Assembly: GCA_028876385.1 (NCBI GenBank)
Contig: JAGWSF010000138.1
Coordinates: forward strand, 1-50,337
Direction of reading: 5' to 3'
Length of the DNA stretch: 50,337 bases
DNA from: Acidobacteriota bacterium
GTDB lineage: Bacteria; Actinomycetota; Acidimicrobiia; Acidimicrobiales; Palsa-688
Shown here piece by piece: positions 44,324 through 50,337 of this stretch. The notes under the pieces are model-generated. The model searched no databases, had not been told where the DNA came from, and was given only the letters and a program-made list of their open reading frames with translations. How positions within the stretch are numbered: the stretch's first letter is position 1; every line of letters begins with the position of its first letter. The translations under genes were made by a program, and so were the position numbers.

Positions 44324-45604
44324 GTCGGCCCGGCGCCCGAGCAGGTAGTCGAGGCCGGCCGCGGCCAGCACCACCAGGCAGCCCTCGGCGGGGGTGCGGT
44401 AGCGGATGTTGCCGAACGAGAGGATCATGGCGATGACCACGGTAAGGGCGACGCCGGCGAGCGGGAGCAGCGACGCCCGGTCCCGGCGGAGCGCGACCAG
44501 GCCCACCACGCCGAGACCGATGAGGGCGTAGTACATCCACAGCCCTACCAACGCCCAGTGCCGCGGTCGGCCCTCCGATGCGTCGAGGCGGACCTCCTGG
44601 AACGGGTGGTAGACCGAGAAGCCCCGGCCCAGGCGGGCCAGCACGACGATCGGTATCCGGCTCTCGTGGGCGTGCACGTAGCGCATGGCGTAGGCCTTGG
44701 CCGCGGCCGACACCTGGGACTCGTCGTAGCCCGGTGGGCTCGGTGGGGGCTGGGTCTCGCACCTCCAGGACCAGTAGCCGGTGAGCGGGCCGTACCAGGT
44801 CTGGGCGCAGTCGGTGGACGCCAGGGTCGGGCCCAAACCGGTACTGACGAACACGGGGTCCCGGAAGCGGCTCAGGTTGTAGCCGACCCAGGGGCCGACC
44901 ACGACCATGGCGACCACGGCGACCACGGCCAGGTTGGCCAGGCGCCACGGCCACGGCCGGCCGGCGGCCATGAGCACCACCGGGGTGACCACCAGCAGCC
45001 CGAGCATCGACAGCTCGTCGCGGGTGAGGACGGCAAAGCCGAGAGCCAGGCCCGTCCACAGCGCCCTTCGGGCCGAGGGGCGCTCACGGTAGCGGTACAC
45101 CATGAGCAGGACGGCGGCGACGACGCTCGGGATCACCGTCTCGGACAGCCCCGTCTCGTTGCTCATCCAGATGTTCGGGTAGACCGCCATGAGCAGCGCC
45201 ACGATCAGCCCGACCCGCTCCCCGGCGACCTTGCGGCCGACCACCCCCCACAGGGGCACGGCTACCGCTCCGAGCAGGGCGCACCATATGCGATGGGCGA
45301 AGAAACTCTTGAACCCGACCAGCGACGCCGCCGCCAGCACGAATATGAACCCGGGGGGGAACTGGGCGCTGGCCACCGAGCGGTGCTCCCAGTAGTAGAG
45401 GAACGGGTTGATGAAACCCTTACCCTCGACCAGCAGATTGGCCGCGTAGGTGTAGAAGTAGGCGTCGGCGGCCGGGACCCTGTGGGGCCGCCCGAGCACC
45501 GAGAGGATCCGCACCACAAGCCCCACTGCCGTCCAGACCGCCAGCCACCGGGCGAAGCGGGTAGGCCGGCGCCGGCGCCGCGTCGCCACCCGGGCCGTCC
45601 CCAT
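44234..45604 (-). CDS. Integral membrane glycosyltransferase, GT39/ArnT-like
   Basis: 456 residues with about 10 membrane helices. After an Arg-rich cytoplasmic start and TM1, the first periplasmic loop carries AADAYFYTYAANLLVEGKGF, comparable with the catalytic Asp loop of ArnT/PMT-type enzymes that use lipid-linked sugars; AHRIWCALLGAVAVPLWGVVGRKVAGERVGLIVALLMAVYPN is the typical TM3-TM5 region. It probably transfers a sugar from a polyprenyl carrier outside the membrane. The C-terminal 30 residues are Gly/Arg-rich and lie in the overlap with the MFS gene, so they may be unimportant. ATG 45604 follows TAGAGT by 6 bases. Confidence 0.85.
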   Translation of the reverse strand: MGTARVATRRRRRPTRFARWLAVWTAVGLVVRILSVLGRPHRVPAADAYFYTYAANLLVEGKGFINPFLYYWEHRSVASAQFPPGFIFVLAAASLVGFKSFFAHRIWCALLGAVAVPLWGVVGRKVAGERVGLIVALLMAVYPNIWMSNETGLSETVIPSVVAAVLLMVYRYRERPSARRALWTGLALGFAVLTRDELSMLGLLVVTPVVLMAAGRPWPWRLANLAVVAVVAMVVVGPWVGYNLSRFRDPVFVSTGLGPTLASTDCAQTWYGPLTGYWSWRCETQPPPSPPGYDESQVSAAAKAYAMRYVHAHESRIPIVVLARLGRGFSVYHPFQEVRLDASEGRPRHWALVGLWMYYALIGLGVVGLVALRRDRASLLPLAGVALTVVIAMILSFGNIRYRTPAEGCLVVLAAAGLDYLLGRRADSAAPRRAGLGRGDDLGGGDRGGHVGRVRV

Positions 45605-45610
45605 CGATCG

Positions 45611-45616
45611 ACTCTA
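45611..45616 (-). promoter_or_regulatory. -10 element TAGAGT for leaderless glycosyltransferase gene
   Basis: TAGAGT on the minus strand, then 6 bases, then ATG 45604. It begins directly after the stop of the Gfo/Idh/MocA gene at 45614, overlapping its last bases. Confidence 0.5.
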
Positions 45617-46726
45617 GGCCTCGGTCAGGGTCACGACCCGGCCCTGACCGGCGGAGACCTGCGCGGCCTCGATGATCTCGGCGACGAGGAGCGCGTCGGC
45701 GGGGCCTACCGGGGGTGGGGTGCCGTCGAGCAGGGCCGAGGCCAGGCCCCGGTAGAACAGGCCGTAGTCACCCGGGAGGCTCGGGACCGCCTCCGAGGAG
45801 TCCCCGGCGTGCCACGCTCCCCAGGCCGCGGGCGGCTCCTCGCCCCAACCCGGGCCGCCCGGTCGGGCCCCCCCGACGAGGGCGGACTCCTGGGGATCCA
45901 TCCCGAACTTGACGTAGGCGGCCTCGCCGCCGAGCGCCCGAAAGCGCGGACCGCGCTGGGCGGCCACGGCGCTGGTCCACAGGTGGGCCCGCACCCCTCC
46001 CGCGAAGGTGAGCCCGACGAACACGTCGTCGTCGACCTCGGCGCCCGGCCGGACCGAGCCCACCTCGGCGTACACCGACTGGGGACGACCCAACAGCAGG
46101 CACGCCTGATCGATCAGATGGGTGCCCAGGTCGTAGAGGATGCCGCCGCCGTGGCCCGGGGTCGGGTCGCGCTTCCAGGCCCGCCCGGCGGTCACATCGA
46201 CGGTCGGCTGCCAACGCTCGTAGCGGGACTCCAGTCGGTGGAGCCGGCCGAGACGGCCCTGCTCGAGGAGGGCCTGCAGGGTGCGGAAGTCGGCGTCCCA
46301 GCGCCGGTTGTGGAAGGGAACCAGCAGCCGCCCCGCACGCCGGGCTTCTGCGGCCAGGCGGCGGACGTCGGTCGCCGATGGCGCCACCGGCTTGTCCACC
46401 ACGAGATGGCGGCCGGCACCGAGGAACTCCTCGGCCAGCGGCACGTGGGTGCGGTTGGGGGTGGAGATCACCACGAGGTCGGCGCCGTCGTCACGCCGGA
46501 GCAGTTCCCCCGGGGTGGCCACCACCTCGGCGTCGGGGTAGCGCAACCGCGCCGCGGCCTGGCGACCCGGATCGGCGGTCACGATGGCGACCAGATCCAG
46601 GCGGGGTTCGGCCTCGATGAAAGGGGCGTGGAACACCGACCCGCCGAAGCCGAACCCGACCAGGGCGGTGCGGACCGGGGCCTGCTCCGGGAGGGTTGCT
46701 CCCGATCCGACCACGGCCGCCCTCAC
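45614..46726 (-). CDS. Gfo/Idh/MocA family oxidoreductase
   Basis: 370 residues. An NAD(P)-binding Rossmann start lies at about 19-45 (RTALVGFGFGGSVFHAPFI), the catalytic Lys in VVDKPVA near 110, and PFHNRRWDADF near 137 with the C-terminal sheet (GGGILYDLGTHLIDQACLLLG) holding a conserved Asp/His pair. The family oxidises or reduces sugars, inositols and related compounds. Start GTG overlaps the stop of the Fur-family regulator gene (GTGA), so the two form an operon; a zinc-linked role is possible but only inferred. Confidence 0.92.
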   Translation of the reverse strand: MRAAVVGSGATLPEQAPVRTALVGFGFGGSVFHAPFIEAEPRLDLVAIVTADPGRQAAARLRYPDAEVVATPGELLRRDDGADLVVISTPNRTHVPLAEEFLGAGRHLVVDKPVAPSATDVRRLAAEARRAGRLLVPFHNRRWDADFRTLQALLEQGRLGRLHRLESRYERWQPTVDVTAGRAWKRDPTPGHGGGILYDLGTHLIDQACLLLGRPQSVYAEVGSVRPGAEVDDDVFVGLTFAGGVRAHLWTSAVAAQRGPRFRALGGEAAYVKFGMDPQESALVGGARPGGPGWGEEPPAAWGAWHAGDSSEAVPSLPGDYGLFYRGLASALLDGTPPPVGPADALLVAEIIEAAQVSAGQGRVVTLTEA

Positions 46727-47232
46727 TCACCCTCGGGGAGCGCGATCACGGCGGCCCTCCCCGTCATCGGGCCCGGCGGGGCGGAGCAGGGAGCGCAGAC
46801 CCCGAGGATCTCGATGGTGTGGGTGATGTCGGTGAAGCCGTTGTGGTCCGCCACCCGCTCGGCCCACCGCTCCACCTCGGGGCCCTCCACCTCCACGGTC
46901 CGGCCGCACACCCGGCAGACCAGGTGGTGGTGGTGCTGGTCGGTGGCGCAGCGTCGGTAGAGGGTTTCGCCGCTGTCGGTGCGCAGGGCGTCCACCGCGC
47001 CGGCGTCGGCGAGGACCCGCAGCTGGTTGTAGACAGTGGTCAACCCCACGTGCTCCCCCCGCGAGCGCAGCTCGGCGTGCAGATCCTGGGCCGAGCGGAA
47101 CTGGTCGGACTGGTCCAGCACCGCGGCCAGAGCCCGCTTCTGGCGGGTCGAGCGCTCCTGGCCGGGACGGAGCAGCGACTGGTCGTCGGACACCACGGCC
47201 ACCTGTCTAGTTCCCTGCCGGGCCGCCGTCAC
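46723..47232 (-). CDS. zur: Fur-family metalloregulator, probably Zur
   Basis: 169 residues. A winged helix-turn-helix domain covers about 25-95 (STRQKRALAAVLDQSDQFRSAQDLHAELRSRGEHVGLTTVYNQLRVLADAG). The metal domain has HHHHLVCRVCGRTVEVEG and CAPC, giving two CxxC pairs for the structural zinc and a His cluster for the sensor site. The call as Zur, not Fur, rests on the divergent ZnuABC-like operon. GTG 47232 is chosen because TAAAGT lies 7 bases before it; a GTG at 47241 would overlap that element. It probably represses both itself and zinc uptake through the palindrome at 47249-47265. Confidence 0.9.
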   Translation of the reverse strand: MTAARQGTRQVAVVSDDQSLLRPGQERSTRQKRALAAVLDQSDQFRSAQDLHAELRSRGEHVGLTTVYNQLRVLADAGAVDALRTDSGETLYRRCATDQHHHHLVCRVCGRTVEVEGPEVERWAERVADHNGFTDITHTIEILGVCAPCSAPPGPMTGRAAVIALPEGE

Positions 47233-47239
47233 ACCCTCC

Positions 47240-47245
47240 ACTTTA
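47240..47245 (-). promoter_or_regulatory. -10 element TAAAGT for leaderless zur gene
   Basis: TAAAGT on the minus strand, then 7 bases, then GTG 47232. It lies beside the palindromic operator, so a bound repressor would block it. Confidence 0.55.
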
Positions 47246-47248
47246 TTT

Positions 47249-47265
47249 GAAACGGTTATCGTTTC
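47249..47265. promoter_or_regulatory. Probable Zur box between zur and znuA
   Basis: GAAACG-GTTAT-CGTTTC, a 17-base inverted repeat with perfect 6-base arms, within the 50-base divergent promoter region. It lies between the -10 elements of zur (47240-47245) and znuA (47270-47275), where a bound Fur-family dimer would repress both. AT-rich for this genome. Confidence 0.75.
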
Positions 47266-47269
47266 GAGC

Positions 47270-47275
47270 TACTAT
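47270..47275 (+). promoter_or_regulatory. -10 element TACTAT for the zinc uptake operon
   Basis: TACTAT, then 7 bases, then GTG 47283; a GTG at 47280 is an alternative start. Confidence 0.55.
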
Positions 47276-47282
47276 GCCCGTG

Positions 47283-48236
47283 GTGGCTGACGCCGAAACG
47301 GGATCCAGGCTGCGCAGCAGGTGGCGAGGAACGCGGGAAGTGGCCGCCGCGCTGACGATGACGGCGCTGGTCGGAGCCGGCTGTGACATGCCCGTCACCA
47401 CCCCCTCGGCGCCCGGCCACGGCCCCGTCGAAGTGGTTGCTGCCGAGAACTTCTGGGGTTCCATCGCCGCCCAGGTGGGCGGCGACCGCACCCAGGTGAC
47501 CAGCGTCATCACCAATCCGGCCACCGATCCGCACAGCTACGAGCCCACCGCGGCCGACGCCCGGGCCGTGGCGTCGGCGGCGCTCGTGATCGAGAACGGC
47601 GTCGGCTACGACCCGTGGATGCCGAGGCTCCTCGCCGCCGCCTCGGCGTCGGCCGGGGTGCTCGACGTGGGCCGGGTCGTGGCGGCCGCCCCCGGAGCCA
47701 ACCCCCACCGGTGGTACGACCCCAACGACGTCACCGAGGTGGTGAGCGCCTACGTGGCCGATCTGTCACGTCTCGACCCCGGCGACACCGCCTACTTCGA
47801 GGCCCGGGCGGCCCACTTCGAAGGCGTGGACCTGGCCGGCTACCACGCCCTGATCGGCCGCATCCGGGCCGCCTACGCCGGGACCCCGGTGGGCGCGTCC
47901 GAGTCCATCTTCTCCATGCTGGCCCCCGCGCTCGGCCTGAATGTGATCACGCCGTACTCGTTCCTGCGGGCCGTCAGCGAAGGCGCCGAGGTGTCGGCCG
48001 CCGACAAGAGCACCATCGACGGGCAGATCCGCCAGCACCGGATCCGGATATACGTTTACAACAGCCAGAACACCACGCCCGACATACGCGCTCAGCTGTC
48101 CGAGTGCCGGGCCGCAGGTATCCCGACGGCCACCATCACCGAGACCATGGTCCCCGCCTCGGGCACCTACCAGCAGTGGCAGACCGCCCAACTGCAGGCC
48201 ATCCTGTCGGCCCTCGAGCAGGCGGCCCGGCGGTGA
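47283..48236 (+). CDS. znuA: Zinc ABC transporter substrate-binding lipoprotein (ZnuA-like)
   Basis: 317 residues. Signal sequence with lipid-anchoring Cys34 (TALVGAGC). The cluster A-1 metal-binding fold follows: VEVVAAENFWGSIAAQVGGD, then ligand candidates His84 (TDPHSYEPT) and His142 (GANPHRWYDP). The third His expected in the VFxHDAF-type loop is replaced by ASES (about 205-208), leaving Glu207 as possible ligand. It binds Zn2+ (or Mn2+) outside the membrane and delivers it to the permease. Starts at 47274, 47280 or 47283 are possible; the -10 spacing favours 47283. Overlaps znuC by 4 bases. Confidence 0.9.
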   Translation: MADAETGSRLRSRWRGTREVAAALTMTALVGAGCDMPVTTPSAPGHGPVEVVAAENFWGSIAAQVGGDRTQVTSVITNPATDPHSYEPTAADARAVASAALVIENGVGYDPWMPRLLAAASASAGVLDVGRVVAAAPGANPHRWYDPNDVTEVVSAYVADLSRLDPGDTAYFEARAAHFEGVDLAGYHALIGRIRAAYAGTPVGASESIFSMLAPALGLNVITPYSFLRAVSEGAEVSAADKSTIDGQIRQHRIRIYVYNSQNTTPDIRAQLSECRAAGIPTATITETMVPASGTYQQWQTAQLQAILSALEQAARR

Positions 48237-49072
48237 GCGCGGTCCCCGCCGTCGAGGTACGAGGAGCATCCGTCGTGGTGGGCGCCAAGCCGATCTGGAG
48301 CGACCTCAGCTTCGAAATCGGGCCCGGCGAGTTCGCCGCCGTGCTCGGGCCCAACGGAGCGGGTAAGTCCACCCTCCTCAAGGCCATCCTCGGCCTTCTC
48401 CCTCTGGCCTCGGGCACCCTGAAGGTTCTCGGGACCAGCCCGGCCGAGGCCCGCCCGCGCATCGGGTACCTCCCCCAGCGCCGCCATTTCCAGGCCGACC
48501 TGCGGGTGCGGGGCATCGACATCGTGGGACTCGGGCTCGACGGCGATCGCTGGGGCCTGCCCCTGCCCCGCCTAATCCGCCCGTCGGCGCAGCGCCAACG
48601 GGCGGCAGTGATCGATGAGATGATCGACCTGGTGGGCGCCACCGCCTTCGCCCGCCGGCCCATCGGCGAGCTGTCGGGAGGCGAGCAGCAGAGGCTCCTC
48701 ATCGCCCAGGCTCTGGTCCGACGACCTCAGATGCTGATGCTCGACGAGCCCCTCGACAGCCTGGACCTGCCCAACCAGGCGGCGGTGGCGGCGTTGATCG
48801 CCGACGTCAGCCACCAGACCACCATCACCGTGGTGATGGTGGCCCACGACGTCAACCCCATCCTCGCCTACCTGGACCGGGTCGTCTACCTGGCCGGGGG
48901 CGCCGGCCTGGCCGGTCCCCCCTCCGAGGTGATCACCGCCGAGACCCTGACCCGCCTGTACGGAACCCCCATAGAGGTGCTGCACAGTGCCCGGGGGCCG
49001 GTGGTGGTGGTCGGTCAGCCCGACCTCACCGGGGTCCATGGCCACCAGCACGGCGGGCACCGCCACCCGTGA
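48233..49072 (+). CDS. znuC: Zinc ABC transporter ATP-binding protein (ZnuC-like)
   Basis: 279 residues. Walker A GPNGAGKS at about 38-45, Q-loop YLPQRR, ABC signature LSGGEQQR, Walker B LMLDEP and the switch His in VAHD are all in place. The C-terminal tail (GVHGHQHGGHRHP) is rich in His and may bind zinc. GTG 48233 overlaps the znuA stop (GTGA). It energises uptake with the permease genes that follow. Confidence 0.95.
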   Translation: MSAVPAVEVRGASVVVGAKPIWSDLSFEIGPGEFAAVLGPNGAGKSTLLKAILGLLPLASGTLKVLGTSPAEARPRIGYLPQRRHFQADLRVRGIDIVGLGLDGDRWGLPLPRLIRPSAQRQRAAVIDEMIDLVGATAFARRPIGELSGGEQQRLLIAQALVRRPQMLMLDEPLDSLDLPNQAAVAALIADVSHQTTITVVMVAHDVNPILAYLDRVVYLAGGAGLAGPPSEVITAETLTRLYGTPIEVLHSARGPVVVVGQPDLTGVHGHQHGGHRHP

Positions 49073-50081
49073 GACCCCGCCCCCCCAGGCACCGACATCC
49101 CAGGCACCGGCACCGGTGATCACCGCCCTCCACCTCCTGGCCGCCGGTGGCGGCCGCAACCTCCTAGCCGCCGGTGGCGGTGTGCACGCCGGCTGGAACC
49201 CCTGGTCCGACGTGCGCCAGATGCTGGCCTACCACTTCATGGTCAACGCCCTGCGGGCCGGGAGCATCACCGCGGTGGCCGCCGGGCTCATCGGCTGGTT
49301 CATGATCCTGCGGGGGCAGAGCTTCGCCGGCCACACCCTGGCCGTCGTCGGCTTTCCCGGGGCGGCGGCGGCCATATGGGCCGGGCTGGCCGCCACCTGG
49401 GGCTACTTCGGGGCGTGCACTGCGGCGGCCATCCTCATCGGATCGACCAGCTACCGCCGCCCGGGCGGCGAGGCCGCCGGCGAGTCAGCCCTCATAGGCA
49501 CCGTGCAGGCCTTCGCCCTGGCCTGCGGACTGCTGTTCGTGGCTCTCTACAAGGGTTTCCTCAACAGCCTCACCGGCCTCCTCTTCGGCTCCTTCCTCGG
49601 GGTCACCGACAGCCAGGTGCTGGCCCTTCTGGCCATGGCCGGGATAGTCGTGGCCGTCCTCGGGGTGATCGGGCGGCCCCTCCTGTTCGCGTCGGTGGAT
49701 CCCGACGTGGCCCGGGCCCGAGGGGTGCCGGCGCCGCTCGTGTCGGCCGCCTTCCTCGTCCTTCTCGGGGTGGCGACCGCCGAGGTCAGCCAGATCACCG
49801 GGAGCCTCCTGGTCTTCGCCCTGCTGGTCATGCCGGCGGCCACGGCCCGCCAGGTCACCCCCCGACCGGCCCTGGGGCTGGTCCTGAGCGTGGCCGTGGC
49901 GCTGCTCGTGGTCTGGGTCGGCCTGGGCCTGGCCTTCTACTCGGTCTATCCGGTCGGCTTCTACATCACCACCACCGGCCTGGTCTGCTACCTGGGCAGC
50001 GCCGCGACCCGGCGGGTCGCGACCCGCCGCCGGACCGCCCGCCAGACCGCCCGCCCGGCCCCATCGGGGCGGGTGTCGTGA
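49038..50081 (+). CDS. znuB: Zinc ABC transporter permease (ZnuB-like)
   Basis: 347 residues with 8-9 membrane helices from about residue 50 (VNALRAGSITAVAAGLIGWFMILRGQSFAGHTLAVVGFPGAAAA), the ABC-3 permease pattern. SQITGSLLVFALLVMPAATARQV is the conserved late block. The N-terminal 45 residues are Pro/Ala-rich and not membrane-like; the ATG at 49038 inside the end of znuC (35-base overlap) was taken, but a later in-frame GTG near 49115 is possible. The Arg-rich C-terminus ends overlapping the start of a second permease gene. Confidence 0.88.
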   Translation: MATSTAGTATRETPPPQAPTSQAPAPVITALHLLAAGGGRNLLAAGGGVHAGWNPWSDVRQMLAYHFMVNALRAGSITAVAAGLIGWFMILRGQSFAGHTLAVVGFPGAAAAIWAGLAATWGYFGACTAAAILIGSTSYRRPGGEAAGESALIGTVQAFALACGLLFVALYKGFLNSLTGLLFGSFLGVTDSQVLALLAMAGIVVAVLGVIGRPLLFASVDPDVARARGVPAPLVSAAFLVLLGVATAEVSQITGSLLVFALLVMPAATARQVTPRPALGLVLSVAVALLVVWVGLGLAFYSVYPVGFYITTTGLVCYLGSAATRRVATRRRTARQTARPAPSGRVS

Positions 50082-50337
50082 CCGGCCCCACCGGCCCCGC
50101 CGCCCTGCTGGGCGCCCCGATCACCCAGATGTTCTCCCAGGCCTTCGAGATCCGGGCCCTGGTCGCCGGTTCAGCCATCGCCGTGGCGGCGGGTCTGGTC
50201 GGGTATTTCCTAGTGCTGCGCAACCAGGTCTTCACCGGTGACGCCCTGTCCCATGTGGCCTTCACCGGAGCGCTGGCCGCGCTGGCCGCCGGGGTGGACC
50301 TGCGCATAGGCCTGTTCGTGGGATGCGTGACCTTCGC
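50078..50337 (+). CDS. Second ABC-3 family metal transporter permease (5' part only)
   Basis: 86 residues are visible before the window ends. After a short polar start, FSQAFEIRALVAGSAIAVAAGLVGYFLVLRNQVFTGDALSHVAFTGALAALAAG is the ABC-3 permease N-terminus, similar in pattern to znuB. GTG 50078 overlaps the znuB stop by 4 bases. A transporter with two different permease subunits (heterodimer) is implied, as in some Mn/Zn ABC systems. Confidence 0.88.
   Translation, partial: MTGPTGPAALLGAPITQMFSQAFEIRALVAGSAIAVAAGLVGYFLVLRNQVFTGDALSHVAFTGALAALAAGVDLRIGLFVGCVTF

Overview
The window comes from a very GC-rich, gene-dense bacterial chromosome, most likely an uncultured actinobacterium of the Acidimicrobiia lineage. 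The evidence is the codon bias, frequent GTG starts, several F420-type enzymes, many apparently leaderless promoters, and a secreted protein with tandem W-x-V-x-x-DGGVFSFGDA repeats, a hallmark I associate with Acidimicrobiia. No tRNA, rRNA, transposase, phage gene or CRISPR array was seen. No gap between genes exceeds about 200 bases.

The most interesting content is three genes that each contain an in-frame UGA best read as selenocysteine (Sec), each followed by a hairpin at the spacing expected of a bacterial SECIS element. (1) 13956-14534 is a UGSC-motif protein (Sec101-Gly-Ser-Cys), whose start overlaps the end of an upstream gene coding for a thioredoxin-like domain fused to a large unrecognised domain (12595-13959). 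(2) 23573-24616 (minus) is a TlpA/ResA-like thioredoxin-fold protein with the motif W-A-P-Y-Sec112-Gly-Cys. (3) 27161-30445 (minus) is a formate dehydrogenase catalytic subunit of the FdnG/FdoG type, with Sec185-His and a GGUCU apical loop like that of the Escherichia coli fdhF SECIS. Conventional gene calling would break all three. The Sec machinery (selA, selB, selC, selD) must lie outside the window.

Layout. 1-2478 (minus): a tightly overlapping catabolic operon (SDR, SnoaL-like, SDR, FAD-dependent dehydrogenase, the last cut by the window edge). 2672-8562: a CocE-type hydrolase, a SirB1-like protein, a cytochrome P450, a DUF427 protein with an F420/PPOX-type protein, and a dienelactone-hydrolase-like enzyme. 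8580-10804: a drug-efflux MFS gene divergent from a TetR regulator across an array of palindromic operators. 10759-12507 (minus): a siderophore-interacting-type flavoprotein and a quinone-oxidoreductase-like enzyme. 12595-14534: the thioredoxin-fusion/UGSC selenoprotein pair. 14690-15859: amidohydrolase. 15919-20107: a seven-gene Mrp-type cation/proton antiporter operon with no full MrpA. 20175-23550: an E. coli-type argininosuccinate synthase, an aldo-keto reductase and an SDR. 23573-30445: the other two selenoproteins, flanking an MFS exporter and a class II aldolase-like protein. 30570-34630: amidohydrolase, zinc alcohol dehydrogenase, VOC protein, alpha/beta hydrolase. 34713-40952: mostly secreted proteins (phosphoesterase, lipase-like, two phosphodiester-glycosidase-domain proteins, a Thr/Pro-rich lipoprotein). 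41100-45604: DDN-type and LLM-type oxidoreductases, an MFS transporter, a membrane glycosyltransferase. 45614-50337: a Fur-family (probably Zur) regulator with a Gfo/Idh/MocA gene, divergent from a ZnuABC-like zinc uptake operon and sharing a palindromic operator with it.

Together the genes suggest an aerobic heterotroph with broad oxidative catabolism (P450, SDRs, amidohydrolases, flavin and F420 enzymes), selenium-dependent redox and formate metabolism, and cation and zinc homeostasis. All functional statements rest on reading motifs and family resemblance by eye; no database search was run.
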